This document shows positions 22,792 to 36,088 of a DNA stretch of 64,000 bases, piece by piece. This DNA is from Siphonodentalium dalli (taxonomy: Eukaryota > Mollusca > Scaphopoda > Gadilida > Siphonodentaliidae). The position numbers and the translations under genes are program-made. The notes below the pieces were generated by a model. It was given only the letters and a program-made list of their open reading frames with translations, had not been told where the DNA came from and made no database searches. Where the stretch lies: NCBI GenBank assembly GCA_032622095.1, contig CP136063.1:117076723-117140722 (forward strand). The letters run 5' to 3'. Every line of letters begins with the position of its first letter. Within the stretch, counting starts at the first letter, position 1.

Positions 22792-25039
22792 GTATATAAT
22801 CTTGCCAGTCAATGTAAACATACAAATCGTCAGTTATCGTGGGAATGTGGCCATACGTATTAGAATGTTGTCAGTAACGTTGTAGTTCAATTGCAGATTA
22901 TAGCTAACCCAATGTCGTGGTTGCCTTCCGATCACGACAATAATTCTGATATCAATATATCAATTAGTTAATTAATGCACTAACTTTCCTCTTTGAAATT
23001 ATGTTGTTGTTCCTCTGACATTTTTTTCCGAAATCATTTCCGGTAGTGCACTCTCAGTTATTCCCACCAAAGTATATTATCAAATAATTATATTACAATA
23101 TACAAACCTACATCTATTAAGTTAGATTTGAAACTAAATGGCATAACTACATTATTTATATTGACAGTGGAACTTAACTGGAGAAAATAAACACATTAGT
23201 TCGTTTGCTCATTTCACACTTATAATGTGTTGTACGATATCAATATACCCGATACCCGATGATCAACTTGGCGAATTGATTAAGACTCATGCCAGATTCA
23301 GATATCATAAATATCTTTTCAATCATCCAGGAAGCGGGATTGTCAGCTACTTCAAATATTTCGATATGCAAAAGTCTTAATAAATTATTTAAGTTTCATG
23401 CAGGTTTTTAGATGTTTGCTGTTTTCAAAGCTGATTTGTTATCTGTTTTGATATTTATTTTTATATGTGCTTCAACAATGGTCAGTTCCTTAATGGTTCT
23501 GATCCCAATCGAGCACTCCCGCTCTGATTTGGGTGTTTTAATATATTTTGTTTCGTTTTAGTCTAATTCACTGTCGTTTCTGACCTCAGTTGCTTCACTC
23601 GACTTTGATAATCTGTTTCTTCTCGTCGTGATATGGCCTTGTTGCTAAAACGATGTTAAACCCCAATCAATCATTCATAGATATATCATCAAAGAATCCC
23701 TCTGGATAATCTATAGCGTGCGTTTCCTATGGGCTAAATTTTCCATAATTACCACACAGGCTTCATAATATCAGAAAGTCAAAGCCTACTATAAAATATC
23801 TGTGAATGCTGGGAATATAACAATTAACTGTCTGCATTAGTCATAATATAACATTGAAGCTGGACCTAGGTTTCATGAAATATCAATTGTGCATATAATT
23901 AAGAATGAAAATTGTCTCGGTTGCAATCACTTTCCAATTTAGTTCTAGAACACCAGAAACGAACCCATATAAACGGTGTATCATTAGACATTAGACTCAT
24001 CGATATCTACTTTCAAGTTGTTTTGCATGCACATGAATACTCAAAGTTGACTGTCTGATTTGGGTATCGGGGATGGCGGATGCTCATGAGGACTTGAAAC
24101 AGTTTCACCCTGAGAAAAGCAGTGAGAATATCAAGTCAATTATAATTGACAAAGGTGATAAAAGAGTAGCGAAATTGTTATTAAGAAATTGTTACTCAGA
24201 CGGAAGAGTATTGTATGGCCCCCTTTGTTGGTGGGCAGCCGAGTCCTCTGCTATCGTCACCCCTGATATATTCTTTATTAGCCTCCACCCGAGTAGAGTA
24301 TTACATGTGCATGTATATTATAACTAGTTACATGTGTGAATGGTTGCATCTCGTATGGTTTCCATCAGGTCATAAAGTTGTAATTTTTCAATGTCATATC
24401 ATGTGTGTGTATCTTTTGCTATTCAGATTCATGTTACCATAATGCGTTTTTTCTTAATTGGTATTTACCTAATGATTACGCACGTTCCTTGTTAAATGAA
24501 TATTCTGAATTTTTTTTTAGTATTTTCTATCAATATACATATATTATATAATTAAAATGTCCAATTTGACCAAATTATCTTGTGTTGATCGCTAATTTGG
24601 ATTTTATAACAAAAATAAAAAAAAACTATTCCGAAGAATGTCGAAGATCTTATGTTGTAGACGAAGTCACGTGATTGAAGTTACATGATCAGCGGTCGGT
24701 GCGGTCACACGATTTAACGCGTGACAATGACGTAGCGATTAAGGGGAATTCCCGTTACTATCAAAACAAAACGACAGCCATAAGATTCTACGATTTTCGA
24801 CTTCTCATACATATTTGAATTTATACCAATTTGTCACTGCCTTATGCTGTTTGCCAGTTTATCTATGTATATATATGGCATTGGCCATATATTATCGACC
24901 TCGTTGTGTCAATAACGCATTCCAATAGCATTATAAAAAGATATAAACGTTGACCCTGGTTAGTTTGAACATCCAATTATATATATATAACATTTTTTGA
25001 AGGAGGGATAATAATCCGTTTTAATAAGTAATCACATAT
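22792..25039. other. No supportable gene; weak exon candidate at 24073
   Basis: The only frame worth mentioning begins with ATG at 24073 in a favourable context (GGGGATGGCGG) and encodes MADAHEDLKQFHPEKSSENI followed by about 35 further hydrophilic residues before the composition turns non-coding. It could be a first coding exon with a donor near 24208, but no partner exon or known domain is visible. The rest is unique AT-rich sequence. Confidence 0.3.
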
Positions 25040-25343
25040 ATAAGCGCTATTTATTCGTACCATATCGGGAATATGTTTAACACGGAACTCTCTTTATTGA
25101 GTCAAGGTAAAGGAAAATGGGGACTCGACTTTAAAAAGTTGTCATCATAAATATTTACTAACTACATCAAAATACGTAAATACACGAACTTTCGATATAT
25201 ATGCTTTATATAATCGTATAAGTCGTATCAATTTCCGGTTTATTAAACGCTTTTTATTCGCACCATATCAGGAATATGTTTAACACGGAACGCTCTTTAT
25301 TGAGTCATGGTGATGGAAGGTGGGTACTCGACTTAAGTTGTCA
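25040..25343 (+). repeat. About 203-bp direct duplication
   Basis: The block CGCTATTTATTCGTACCATA, TCGGGAATATGTTTAACACG at about 25045 recurs at about 25248 as CGCTTTTTATTCGCACCATA, TCAGGAATATGTTTAACACG. Each copy continues with CTCTTTATTGAGTCA and GTACTCGACTT. A short inverted relative (GATATGGAACGAATAAAGAG) is at 42558-42580. Confidence 0.75.
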
Positions 25344-26261
25344 TCGCGAATAATTATAATCATAATTATTCATCACTATGCTCCCCACTTTAACTGCAAT
25401 TTTATGTATTCGTAACCGTACCCGACTCGTAAAATTAAACGCTCTTTATTTGAACGAAAATGATTGGGAATATAGGGGACACTCGGGGCAATTATATGAT
25501 AAACTAAAACATCGTGAACACGCATCCGAATATGGTTCACCTGTCGGCTCGTGTTCTTATACGCTTTATTTTTAACACGACATTGTTATCTACTCCGCAC
25601 AATCGACCTTCTATACTTTTGTCAAAACAGAAACTTTCCAAACAGCACTTGTGACAAATCACAAGTGAAGATAACTCACCTGGCGAGGACAATTCACCAA
25701 GTATACACAATGTTATTGATCCCCGCAGTAATTACATTACACTCACACGCTCATGTCGATTCCGCATTTTACATCGCCACTCAGATGACGTAGACACAAT
25801 TAACTCCGACTACGATTCCGTGTTTTTAATTAGTCTACTCATTTGACGTCATATGATGATTTGCGACGGAGATAGCCGACAACCGGTGGGGGTATTATTT
25901 ATTTATTTATCGGCTTATTTATTACGCGATTGTTATGGGACTTGGGCCATTGTGATCATAATAGGGGTGGCTTTCCGATAGTGTTTTGTTGTATTCACCA
26001 GGATATCAATCCTTTAATAAACTATTCATGTGAAACTAGAATTAAAATCATGCTTATCAGAATGTTTTAGCTATACATGAATTCGTATGTTCATGTTGAT
26101 ATTTTGTGATTTTAAACAACCCATGAGATGATGTTGTTCGAGTTTGTTCCGGATGTTGCTATTAATTGAGCTTATATATTTTGTTTAAATAAAATTTATC
26201 CAACATCATAATAACTCTCGTCACTATGACATACATTGATATCTCTATTGAATTTGTTCTA

Positions 26262-27270
26262 AGTGCGGGTATTTAACCCAGACCATGTAAAATTACGACC
26301 ACCAGACTTGCGTCACAAGTTGTGACTCACAAAATTGCCTGTAAGTGGAACTTCGAGCTGCTAGATCCTCTTCCCCTTTTCTAATCTACTCATGTTTCCA
26401 TCATCAAAATGTTGTTTCATCATAAATGTAATATTAATTGGAGCAAATAAATATTGTTTAAATCAAGTGGAACTTCGCTCCAAATGTGCTATTATGACAT
26501 AGTAGCCATCACACCAAAATGCTTCCGATTGTTGATTAAACGCAGTGGTTTATCATTACTTAACATGTACATGCAAATGTAATTGGTGAAATTCACGAAA
26601 ACGTAGACGTAAATCTACTGTGTAATCTTAAACATGTACATTCACTATTCTGCTGTTTTGTGGACAATCCGTACATATTGTTTACCTTCATTCGAGATAT
26701 GAAGCGTTGTACTCAAAATTAGTAACGTGCGAATTTAAATGCGAGTGTAAAAGGTGATTATTGGAATCCTGGGATGGACATACAAATTGCAACATTGATG
26801 ACAATTTGTATTCTCCGATCGCAGTTAACGCTTTTGGCAACCGAATACTAACTTGAAGTTGTTTGCCCATTATATTTGTAGGAATGCTCAAGTAATAAGT
26901 ACAAAATTTACAATAATGATGTACAACATTTTGCTGAAAATATGAGTTAAATAGAAAATGGGGAAGAGGATATAGCAACAGCAAGCAGGTATCCGCTTTT
27001 GTGGAGTTATCTCCCCAGGAAAGTGGTAATATTGTATAAATAAAGAAAGAATGAATGGCAAGCGGCTGATTTCGAGACAATAGGTTTATGAACTGTATAT
27101 GATGTAATTATACAGACGAGTTTACTTCTAAGTATTTAAATTCACACAAAACTAATTTTTTTTCTAAATGTGGGTATTTTAACCCAGACCGTGTAAAATT
27201 ACGACCACCTGTAAGTGTAACTTCGCACAAAATGTGCTATTATGCATAGTAGCCATCCCTCCAAAATGTT
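26262..27270 (+). repeat. Segmental duplication with insertion polymorphism between copies
   Basis: Copy 1 (26262-26525) and copy 2 (27168-27270) share AACCCAGACC, GTAAAATTACGACCACC and GTGCTATTATG-CATAGTAGCC. Copy 1 has an extra 35 bp after ACGACCAC and an extra segment bounded by the 13-bp direct repeat AAGTGGAACTTCG (26343-26355 and 26465-26477). Copy 2 has the corresponding site once (AAGTGTAACTTCG). Confidence 0.7.
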
Positions 27271-28520
27271 TGAGAGAGAGAGAGAGCGTTTATAATTGTC
27301 AATTCCCCGGGGTGTCTGATGGGGGTAGGTGTGGTTTGACCAGCAGTGTCATGTGAGAGGTGTCGTTGACCTCAGGCAACTTAAAGGGGTACTAATGGAT
27401 AATTATTTACCAAAAATGCTTGGAACCTGGTCGACGGAATATCATGGGTTATGCGAATTTTACCTCATATGATCTATGTTAACATAGTTTCTCAATAAAG
27501 AGAGTTTATTATCATCTCGGAAAATGTGGGTGAAGGGGAGTGTCGTGGGATAAGTGCCGTTGACATCAGATGACTTAATCGTGCACTAAAAATAGCAATA
27601 ATGAGCGAATATTAATAGCTTAAAAGATAGTGGTAACTTCATACAGAGAATATCATGCAATATGTGCTGTTTACCTCAAGTGACCAATAATTAATTTAAA
27701 TGAGTCGAATGGGCACTAATAATTTACTTATTATTTACCCGAGCAAGCCGGGTAACCAACTAGTAATATACAAACGCACATACTTGCATTGATGTATAGT
27801 TTAAAAAATTTAAATAAATGAGATAATCAATTTAATAACCATAATGTTAGTAATTCGATCGTGCATGGATTATTATAAAGGATTCACGTCTATATTTCCA
27901 CGTGATGTACTTCTCTATTTGAATGGTATTTTCACAATTTGTAACCAACAGTTACATGTGTACAAACTATATTCAACTGTATAGCAACAAGACTGTGACA
28001 TTCTCAAAATTATTGCAAAAAATGTAGTTTTAATGATAATTATGGGCACTCGGTCGATTTTAGGTATGTCTTTATATATGGGGCGAATTACACAACACAA
28101 TTAAGGTACATGTAACTAGTCAAATCAACATCCACTTGTTTGTTTGTCAAGTAATATCATATAAGTTTCCATATACCAATCTATTATCGAAAAAGAACAT
28201 CATATAAATATATATATTTTCTTTTTCAAGAAGTATGTAAATTTTCGTCCAAAAAGTAGTACCTTCGTTGTAAATATAATAAAAGTAGACTTTATTTAGT
28301 AAATATTTGTTTTTTATAGCATAATATACATATACGCACTATCGGAGTCGCGGCTATATAGCAACATTATCATATACGGTAAATCGCATTCACCGGTATT
28401 ATGCATGTACTTAAGAATAACATAAACTTGTATGTGAAAACATATATTGGCTCTGTCTAGGGGCTAGACACATGCGATCGCCAATTAGTAATAACTCCGT
28501 TATAGCAACCACGCTACCCT

Positions 28521-28534
28521 GTAACCATAGCAAC
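28521..28534. promoter_or_regulatory. Candidate RFX X-box
   Basis: GTAACCATAGCAAC fits the RFX consensus GTNRCC-N2-RGYAAC (on the minus strand GTTGCTATGGTTAC). About half an occurrence is expected by chance in a window this size, and no ciliary gene is visible nearby, so this is only a candidate. Confidence 0.2.
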
Positions 28535-28847
28535 ATGACTGTAAACCAGATCTTCGCAATTCTCTTTGAGTCTACAGATATTCCTGAAGGCGTGCATACC
28601 CGATATTTGTTCTTCGTCATGTTCAATTGAAAATTGATTTTTCCCTCAGGTGTGTTGTCATCGTGTCAGCCGATACATATGAGTAATATAAATGTGCGGT
28701 GCGTTGGGAAAATCAATGAGCTCACACGAGAGGCCAACGGTATTTAACAAACTTATATACAGGGTACTATTTTCTTTTCACCAAATTGTATCATGATTAG
28801 TGTAAACATATTTTATTCCAATCTTAATAAGATATATAAACATTTAA

Positions 28848-29310
28848 AGGTACTCAATCCGATTCGATGCTCCCCATATAATAAGATTCCATTAACAACA
28901 ACATTTTGAAATGCCACGTCAGTTATCAGAATCGATTACTTGCCCAAAAATAATGCTAACCACAGTCAACTATAGTATGAAATTTCCCAAAACCTGTTAA
29001 TTGTCAACATTGTATTCGACGAAATTTTGCCGGTTTGTCAAATATCTGACTCAAAAAGCCACTTGATTTTAGAGTTATCCATCTTCATCCGCAATTTGGT
29101 CCGAGACCGCCCTCTCGTGGACTTTTCTGTGCTACTAAAATTATCGGTGGTGAAAAATAATAGATTTCAACAATCGATATCTGATGACTCTGAGCTTTGA
29201 TGAGTGGATTCCTCGACTCGAATCAAATGTTTTTACCCCCCCCCCCCCCCCCCCCCCCACCGAAGCCAAAGCAATAGTACTTTGGGAGCGTTAATTCGGA
29301 TTATGCACCT
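28848..29310 (+). mobile_element. TTAA MITE, AGGTACTCAATCC family
   Basis: The left terminus AGGTACTCAATCCGATTCG is preceded by TTAA (28844-28847). The right terminus is TTCGGATTATGCACCT followed by TTCA, a mutated TTAA. The terminal inverted repeat and TTAA target duplication are piggyBac-type features. It has no coding capacity. It carries a pure C23 tract at 29236-29258, where the sister copies have only CCCAC. Confidence 0.85.
29236..29258 (+). repeat. C23 homopolymer inside the MITE
   Basis: 23 consecutive C bases. Sister copies at 31683 and 51186 have short ACCCAC/ACACAC at this place, so the tract expanded after insertion. Its exact length may be a sequencing uncertainty. Confidence 0.9.
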
Positions 29311-29904
29311 TTCACAAAAGTTTTGACAGTAATAAATATAATAGTATAGATAGATTGATTGGAAAGGGGATTAAACAAACATGATTGTGGTTTATGTGAA
29401 TATATAATTTGACTTGACTTGACTTCAGACCTGCAGTTGCGACAATAACATTCCTAAACTCATTCAACATCACTTTAGCTTTGTTTCACTGAACAAAACG
29501 TTGAAAAAATGTGACATATAAACAGACTTATAAATACGAAGTAATTTTTATTTTGAAAACTATACGAAATAAATAGAAAGAAAATTCAGTAGCAAGCTAA
29601 ATAGTATCTACACTATATTCTGAATAAACACATTTCGTAAAAATTGTCTTAGAAGCCTGAATACATCGTTAAATCTTCAAATCCATAGACAACGTGCACG
29701 CATGCGTGCCGTATATGACGTCTTTGTCGAGTTTATATAACTGCTAATATAAAAAACACATGCAGGTCGAGATGTTCCAGTTCACAATCGGCAGCAGTCG
29801 TTGTGGTTTTCGACCAAGATAATAAGAAATCTACGCTGTGCTTATGTTAGTTCATGTGCCATTCTGCTATTTTAGCATGACTATGGTGGCCGTAATTGAT
29901 TTTT
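29311..29904. other. No gene recognised
   Basis: Unique sequence with a three-unit GACTT microsatellite (about 29411-29428). No exon or shared repeat seen. Confidence 0.4.
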
Positions 29905-30751
29905 GTCTGTAGCCATACCATGCATGGTACACATAATGCCGACTTTGATCAAACCATCCGCGTCCGTCCGTCTGTCTGCGTTATGCCCGTATTTAGTTAC
30001 TTGCTATCCGACACGATTACTCAAGTATTTTATCTGATCGTGTTCAAATTGTATGTACATGCTTATGATGACACCCACCTCATCTGTTGAGTTTTTGGTA
30101 TCGATCGGTTGACGGTTTAGAAATGATTAACATTGTATGCTAGCCAATGTTATGACTCTAATATTTTTTTTAATATGACCATTCTCATATCTCACCGTCA
30201 GTTATCTGATAATTCTGCATTAAAATATTTTATAGCCAGCCATTATCAATCATATTTTATATCCAGGTCTATATAACCCCTCACTCGTGTAGCTGTTCAG
30301 GTATTGATTGGTCTCTAATCTGAATGATCCCATGACTTTCTAATATGTAGCTAACAAACAACATACTATAGTATGTATCACGTTCCAATGTAATAAGTAG
30401 ATACATAGAGTTATTATACTATTATGTGCTTAATTTCGTAACTATTATGTCTTGAACGGCTATGGTGCGTCTGTCTGACTATGGTTGGGCTTAATTAGCT
30501 TTATCTCTCAATAACACATACATGTATCTGTGTTGGAGTGACCTAATAGATTGAAATCGTATCATATCCATGTGTATATTGTGTTTATGTGAGCAGGTTG
30601 CCCAATAAGTCGGATTCCACTTGTGAACTATTAATTAATAGTAAGCTGTGAATTGTTGAAAGTCTTGCACTCATGAGGATTTATGAAAATAGCTAATCAC
30701 TATCGCCAATGTATGGGTTAAACATCTGCGGATCGTGATCGGCCTCTCGTT
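29905..30751 (+). mobile_element. Pearl-like family 2, copy G (internal deletion)
   Basis: The left hairpin is GCCATACCATGCATGGTAC, then CCGCGTCCGTCCGTCTGTCT, one core unit (ATCTGATCGTGTTCAAATTG) and the long right segment shared with copy B (GACTATGGTTGGGCTTAATT, TGTGTTTATGTGAGCAGG). It ends with GCGGATC-GT-GATCGGC (one mismatch) and CTCTCGTT. At 847 bp against 2181 bp, the core array is mostly lost. Confidence 0.8.
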
Positions 30752-31299
30752 TGTTCATAACTCATTCTTAGAGTATACACAATTATTATCAAATACACAT
30801 TACTGGTATAACATGTAATGAGATCTCGAGGACAGCATCACCAAGAAGGTTATATACCTGCCGTCTCCGTTGAACAGGAACAGATCAATATCGTACTATC
30901 TGATTTTTATCTATGGTTTGTCTTGTTTAGTCTATACCTTAGAATATAAACGATTGTTTCTAATAATAATAATAATATAATTCGTTCATCGGTCATAGAC
31001 CAGTTTGAGTTGTACATATGAACATTAAACCTAATTAAAGTACATGTACATCCATGCCACATTAGTTTCATTTGTTTATCTGCTACTAAAATAAACAACA
31101 TTATCAGTATATATTCAGTCGATCATTAGAGCGAAACAGTGACTGAATTTCACAAGAATGAAATCGTGCCTCGTCAACATGGATAATTTACGAAAAGAAC
31201 TACATTTAATATATACTCATAACAGAGATATACATGCATTACTCCTCTTAAATAAATAGCAGCACACACGCCAACGTTGCTGCATCGAGGTTATATTAA
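30752..31299. other. No gene recognised
   Basis: Unique AT-rich sequence with a TAA-type microsatellite at about 30961-30976. Nothing else seen. Confidence 0.4.
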
Positions 31300-31738
31300 A
31301 GGTACTCAATCCGATTCGACGGTCCCCATATCATCAGATTCCAACAACACCAACATTTTTTGAAATGCCGCTTCGTTAATCAGAATCCATTAATTGCCCA
31401 AAAATAATGCTAACCACAGTCAACTATAGTATAACATTGCCCAAAACCTGTTATTTATCAACGCTTTGTTCAACGAAATTTTGCCGGTTTGTCAAACATA
31501 TCACACAAAAAAGCCACTGGATTTTAGAGTTATCGATCTTCATCCACTATCTGGTCAGATAAGTTCTTCTCGTCGACAGTTTACTGGGCCACTGAAAAAT
31601 TTAAATATTAGATTTCATACATTGATATCTGATCACTCCTAGCTTTGATGGGTAGGTTCCTAGAATCGAATCAACTATTTTTTACCCACGAAGCCAAAGA
31701 AATAGTAATTTAGGAACGTCTGTTCGGATTGAGTACCT
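31300..31738 (+). mobile_element. TTAA MITE, AGGTACTCAATCC family, intact copy
   Basis: 439 bp. TTAA at 31296-31299 and 31739-31742 flank the termini AGGTACTCAATCCGATTCG and CGGATTGAGTACCT. Both ends and both target duplications are intact, making this the reference copy. A TA microsatellite follows directly at 31744-31768. Internal sequence matches the copy interrupted by the LINE at 42934-51241 almost base for base. Confidence 0.9.
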
Positions 31739-31742
31739 TTAA

Positions 31743-34642
31743 TTATATATATATATATATATATATGGTCCAAGATTGATATAAGACATGTCTATAGAAA
31801 ATAATTCATTTAAATAAAATGTCTATAGGCCTTTCGTGGCATTGCCACTTTTCAATATATATATACTTTTCAATATATATATAGTCGCGTTCCATTGAGA
31901 GTACATTGAATTTCACATTTCCAAGGTTATACATATGGGCAGATCTCATGGGCCGAATGCCATGCATAAATAAGCGCAGTCATTGTATACAGCAAACGAG
32001 CGCAGCTTTTATCTCTCGGCTATTGATTTTTAAAGTTGTGAGTGCCAGCTGTTCGTCATCTGATGTTACTCAGGTATATTTACTCATCGGGTATGATGCA
32101 TGTATTAAAGTGGATTTGCAATCCACCACAAAAAATTTCACGAAATTCGATTTTGCAACACCGTTTTTCTTTATTTAAATTATATAACAAATTGTCAGAA
32201 ATTTCACATGACATATCACGCATCCTTACAACATTATACCAATCGACTTAAGTTTCTTTTTCAGATTTTGGTCTATTGATAATAGGTTTCTTCTAAATAA
32301 TGAAAATACACGTACAATAAATGTATACAAATATACCGTTATATACAAAATACTCTTTTATTTGGAACAATTGGAAACCAATTACAAAATTTGACTTGCT
32401 TCATTTTATTGGAATAAGTTGGGAATAATATCGGATAGAGATAACAATAACATATTAGAGTGGACTGCAGCTCTCGAATATTTTGAACTATCAGACGTTT
32501 TCCACACTCCATCAGATAATTATGGTGTACGGAATGGCATTCGTTATTTCGAAATGGAAGGTTAAAAGTTTTTTAATTTTCGCTCCTCAATGAATACAAA
32601 CCGCCCATAGCGAGACACGGGAGCGAATATTGAGATATTGAGATTTATAAATATCAGTGAATATTATCCAGCTGAAAATGTCATACTGATTCCTTATTAC
32701 CAAAGATCTGGTGTTTCCAAAACAGAGCACCACGATATTATTATATCATACTGTTGTGACGTACCAGATTCACGTATCACACACGACGTCGTGAATTGAG
32801 GAAGACAATATTCAGGGATGTGACTCCCCAGAGAGTAAGTATAGATCACGTCATTTCTTCTCAACTCATCCAGTACTTACCGTAGTGTTGTAGGACCCAC
32901 ATATGTGGCTATAATGGGATGGCCAGTGACACTTGAGTCCACAAATGTTCCACATATCTAATCAACGTATTTTTATTGCATTTATCGGCTTATAAAATTC
33001 TAAGAGGCCGAACAACATACTGTATAAATTCGCATCACAATTTCAGTTCGGCGAGTATCCAGTTCAAACGATTGGACGAAATTTTATACGCCGATTTTTC
33101 CAACGAAGAAAATGCGCTATAAAAGAAGTTCATAGTCGCTCAAGTCGAGATCGATTTGAATGTAAATAAATTGAAACTGACGCGACAGAACAAATAACAA
33201 TTGTGTCATTAAAAAAATCACATTTGGATTTTGAAAATACAACTTAGATACTATATGAATTTGACGCGAATCTGCATAATGCATTGATATTGAATTTATG
33301 CAATTATCACGAATTGAAAGAAAGCGATCAGTCTTTACTTTGAAGCCAACACTTTCAATTCACCGACAAGGACACACCATAAACACTCCAGGTAATGTCG
33401 CCCCGGAGACAATCGACTCATCCTAATGTTAACCATTCCCGAATTCCTACGTCGGTGACTCGGCCACTTACATCTTCATCGATAAATACGAGCAACAAGT
33501 AACTAAGGTGTTGTTATGATTTGTCCAATCAGAATCGATGAAAACGAAAGAGCTTTGGCGAGGCTCGAATCGAATTTAGTGGACGAGGTTAATACAATTC
33601 GTATATAATTGCTACGAATTTGAGATCCATTTCATCACATAGTCTTATTTTAGCAAGGAAAAACGATCTCGAAATGGGCGGTGTTAAAATAATTAATATT
33701 GATTTGCTTATCAAAATCAAAGAGGAAGTAAAGACACCTTCAGGAACAAATAAAGTTCCATTTAAATGTATCTTTATGTTGACAAAATTGTTCAACCACC
33801 CTTATCATCGATGTCTATCTCACAGTCAAAACTAAATAACACAACCTAGATTGAATAACATAATTATGTTCTAATTAACATAATCATACAGTTCCGGCAT
33901 TGGCGTTGACATCATTGCGCTAAGCGCTTATGTCACAGCGAGTGCCGATAATACACAAGTGTCTTACAAAAATATGAGGCCGGATTTAGTGGCTTATTAT
34001 GTGATACAATAATTATTATTATTGTCTATGCCAATAACTGCGTCCTAGGGTAGCACCACATATAAGCTCAAAATCACTAATCACACATGACCAATGTCTC
34101 ACTGCACAACCCCTTATAAACTATACTATTTAAATGTGTAGCTATCTTACGCTCAGTAATATCTGCATTTGATGATCAGAGAATATATTGAAATTGAATT
34201 GTTCTCCGGGAGTATAACGCTGATGAATACTATTTTTGAATATAAAGAAAGATATATATTTATAACGAACTGTGCATTAGTACCGACACGAAACTAACTT
34301 ACCTCTTACGAATTGTTCAACATCAATACAAATTGAATTAACTATTGAATATATAAATGATGCCAACCTTCAATTATGGGTCAATATAATAAAAGAAAAA
34401 CGCGATACCAAATAAACATAAGAATTGGGGCTTTCTTGCTCATTTTAGGTCAACTTCTTGAAACTGGCTTTACATACAGAAGTGTGCTCTGTCCGTTATT
34501 AAATTTTGTCAGTTTTAGATGGGTATACATTGTGCCTCTTGTCACGGACTCAAGTGTCATCATGATTGGGCGTCCCCCTGACCAACACGTGTGGGTCACA
34601 CAAAAACTATTTAGAGATCACGTCCTCGCTTCTCAACTCTAC
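31743..34642. other. Long stretch without recognised gene
   Basis: A TA microsatellite (31744-31768), then AT-rich unique sequence. Short phrases at 32820-32940 recur in part at 34535-34640 (AGATCACGTC with TTCTCAACTC; GGACTCAAGTGTCA in the opposite orientation), suggesting remnants of one small repeat. No exon is supportable. Confidence 0.4.
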
Positions 34643-34967
34643 GGTGGCTGATTTAGGACATCCGAAATATTTTTGTTATCTCGCTATAACGACTTACTCA
34701 TCTCGTTATAACGAGAAACTATCTTGTTATAACGAGAAACTATCTCGTTATAACCAGAAACTATCTCGTTACAACGAGAAACTTTCTCGTTATAACGAGA
34801 AACTAAGTCGTTATAACGAGAAACTAAGTCGTTATAACGAGAACGTTTCTCGTTATAACGAAAAAGTTTCTCGTTATAACGACTTAGTTTCTCGTTATAA
34901 CGAGATAGGTTCTCGTCTCGTTATAAGGAAATAAAAAAGATATTTCGGATATCCTAAATCAGCCACC
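34643..34967. mobile_element. MITE built from palindromic 21-bp tandem repeats
   Basis: 28-bp terminal inverted repeats: GGTGGCTGATTTAGGACATC and CGAAATAT at 34643-34670, with the inverse at 34940-34967 and one mismatch. The interior is about 12 units of 21 bp, each centred on the perfect palindrome TCTCGTTATAACGAGA. The 21-bp period gives an open frame repeating SRYNEKL, which is an artefact. Target duplication is unclear (possibly TA). Confidence 0.85.
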
Positions 34968-36088
34968 ATACAACTCATATATAACCAGTACTAATATCGT
35001 ATGTACACTTAAAACAAAATTAAGTGTAGTAATCTACTCCTGTCAGGCGACAATTAATAACATCTGTTTTTCATCTGACCTTACCACACGTTTCAAGAGT
35101 GCATGGGTTGGTATGTAGGTAATTTAGTTTTTACTCCGCTGGTGTATTTTTATAGAGCAAACATGATGCCACGTCCCTATTGTTTATTGCTGATTATTTG
35201 ATACATGGTCTGTTCATCTAGACAACATAAAGTGGAGTTTGTATACATTTTGAGTATTATTTCTTATGACCATCATCCAAACTGGAAATAACAAAAATTA
35301 TGTCTATGAGTAGGAAGGTTTTTAGTGTGAGTAGGGTGAGTGGAATTCCAATAAATGCAATTCAATATTCATAGTTTTGTGTTCACCATCACATGCTCAA
35401 AGAACAGCTCACGTATTTCATATATAGAAATTCTCCAGTTTTAGACACAACCAACACTTGAAATAACAATCGAAAAATGTCCCAAATGTCAATCATTTGA
35501 CAGAATGTCGTTCGTATTTGAAATCTATCCACATTGCACAAAATTTGTTGTCATTGTTGCCAATATCTGCGTTATATTCCCACAAAAGGAATGGGAAATT
35601 AGAAATATCAATGCACATGATTTATTGCATGATACCTAAACAAATCATCAACGTCGAAAGTCCTGCGATTCAATAATAATCTTTGGGGGTATTCGACGCA
35701 ATATATATTTAGATCAAACTTTACTTTTCAATCCTATCATTCACGCTTCCGTTATTCATTGCAGAACAGGCATACATACCCGGATGTGCATGCATCATTT
35801 ACACTCACGTGAGCATGTAACCGGTCCCATCTACTGCTTGCTGTCAGCTCTTTTCCTGTTGATCCTTGCTGTCAGCTCTTTTCCTGTTGATGAAGTTCTG
35901 AATTTGGCGGTTATTTTGACATTAGATTTGCAAACTGTGATTGTCACATTAGTCATTGTGACACATGAGAAGGATATCAAACTACATGCTGCATTTTGTA
36001 CATGTATATGAATCTCTTTCATTTTTATTATCTATTTTTTAAAAACTTACATCAATGCTACCAAATGACCTCCTTAAATATGCATAAT
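34968..36088. other. No gene recognised; 28-bp tandem duplication
   Basis: CTTGCTGTCAGCTCTTTTCC and TGTTGAT is repeated head to tail at 35836-35863 and 35864-35891. Otherwise unique sequence. Confidence 0.45.

Larger units (their letters stand above)
25344..28843. other. No gene recognised; one duplicated segment and a candidate X-box
   Basis: Contains the segmental duplication 26262-26525 / 27168-27270 described separately, a GA microsatellite at 27271-27287 and an X-box-like palindrome at 28521. The 130-residue minus-strand frame at 26688-27080 shows no motif and no splice support. Confidence 0.45.

Noticed and set aside
26688-27080. 130-codon minus-strand frame as a gene
   Set aside because: Hydrophobic low-complexity composition, no domain, no splice support; a frame of this length is expected by chance in 64 kb.
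28411-28626. 71-codon minus-strand frame as a ciliary gene driven by the X-box
   Set aside because: The X-box-like site lies inside the frame rather than upstream, the peptide has no known domain, and the motif is expected about half a time by chance in this window.
34566-34934. SRYNEKL heptad protein
   Set aside because: It is the translation of a palindromic 21-bp DNA repeat inside a MITE. There is no start context and no partner exon.
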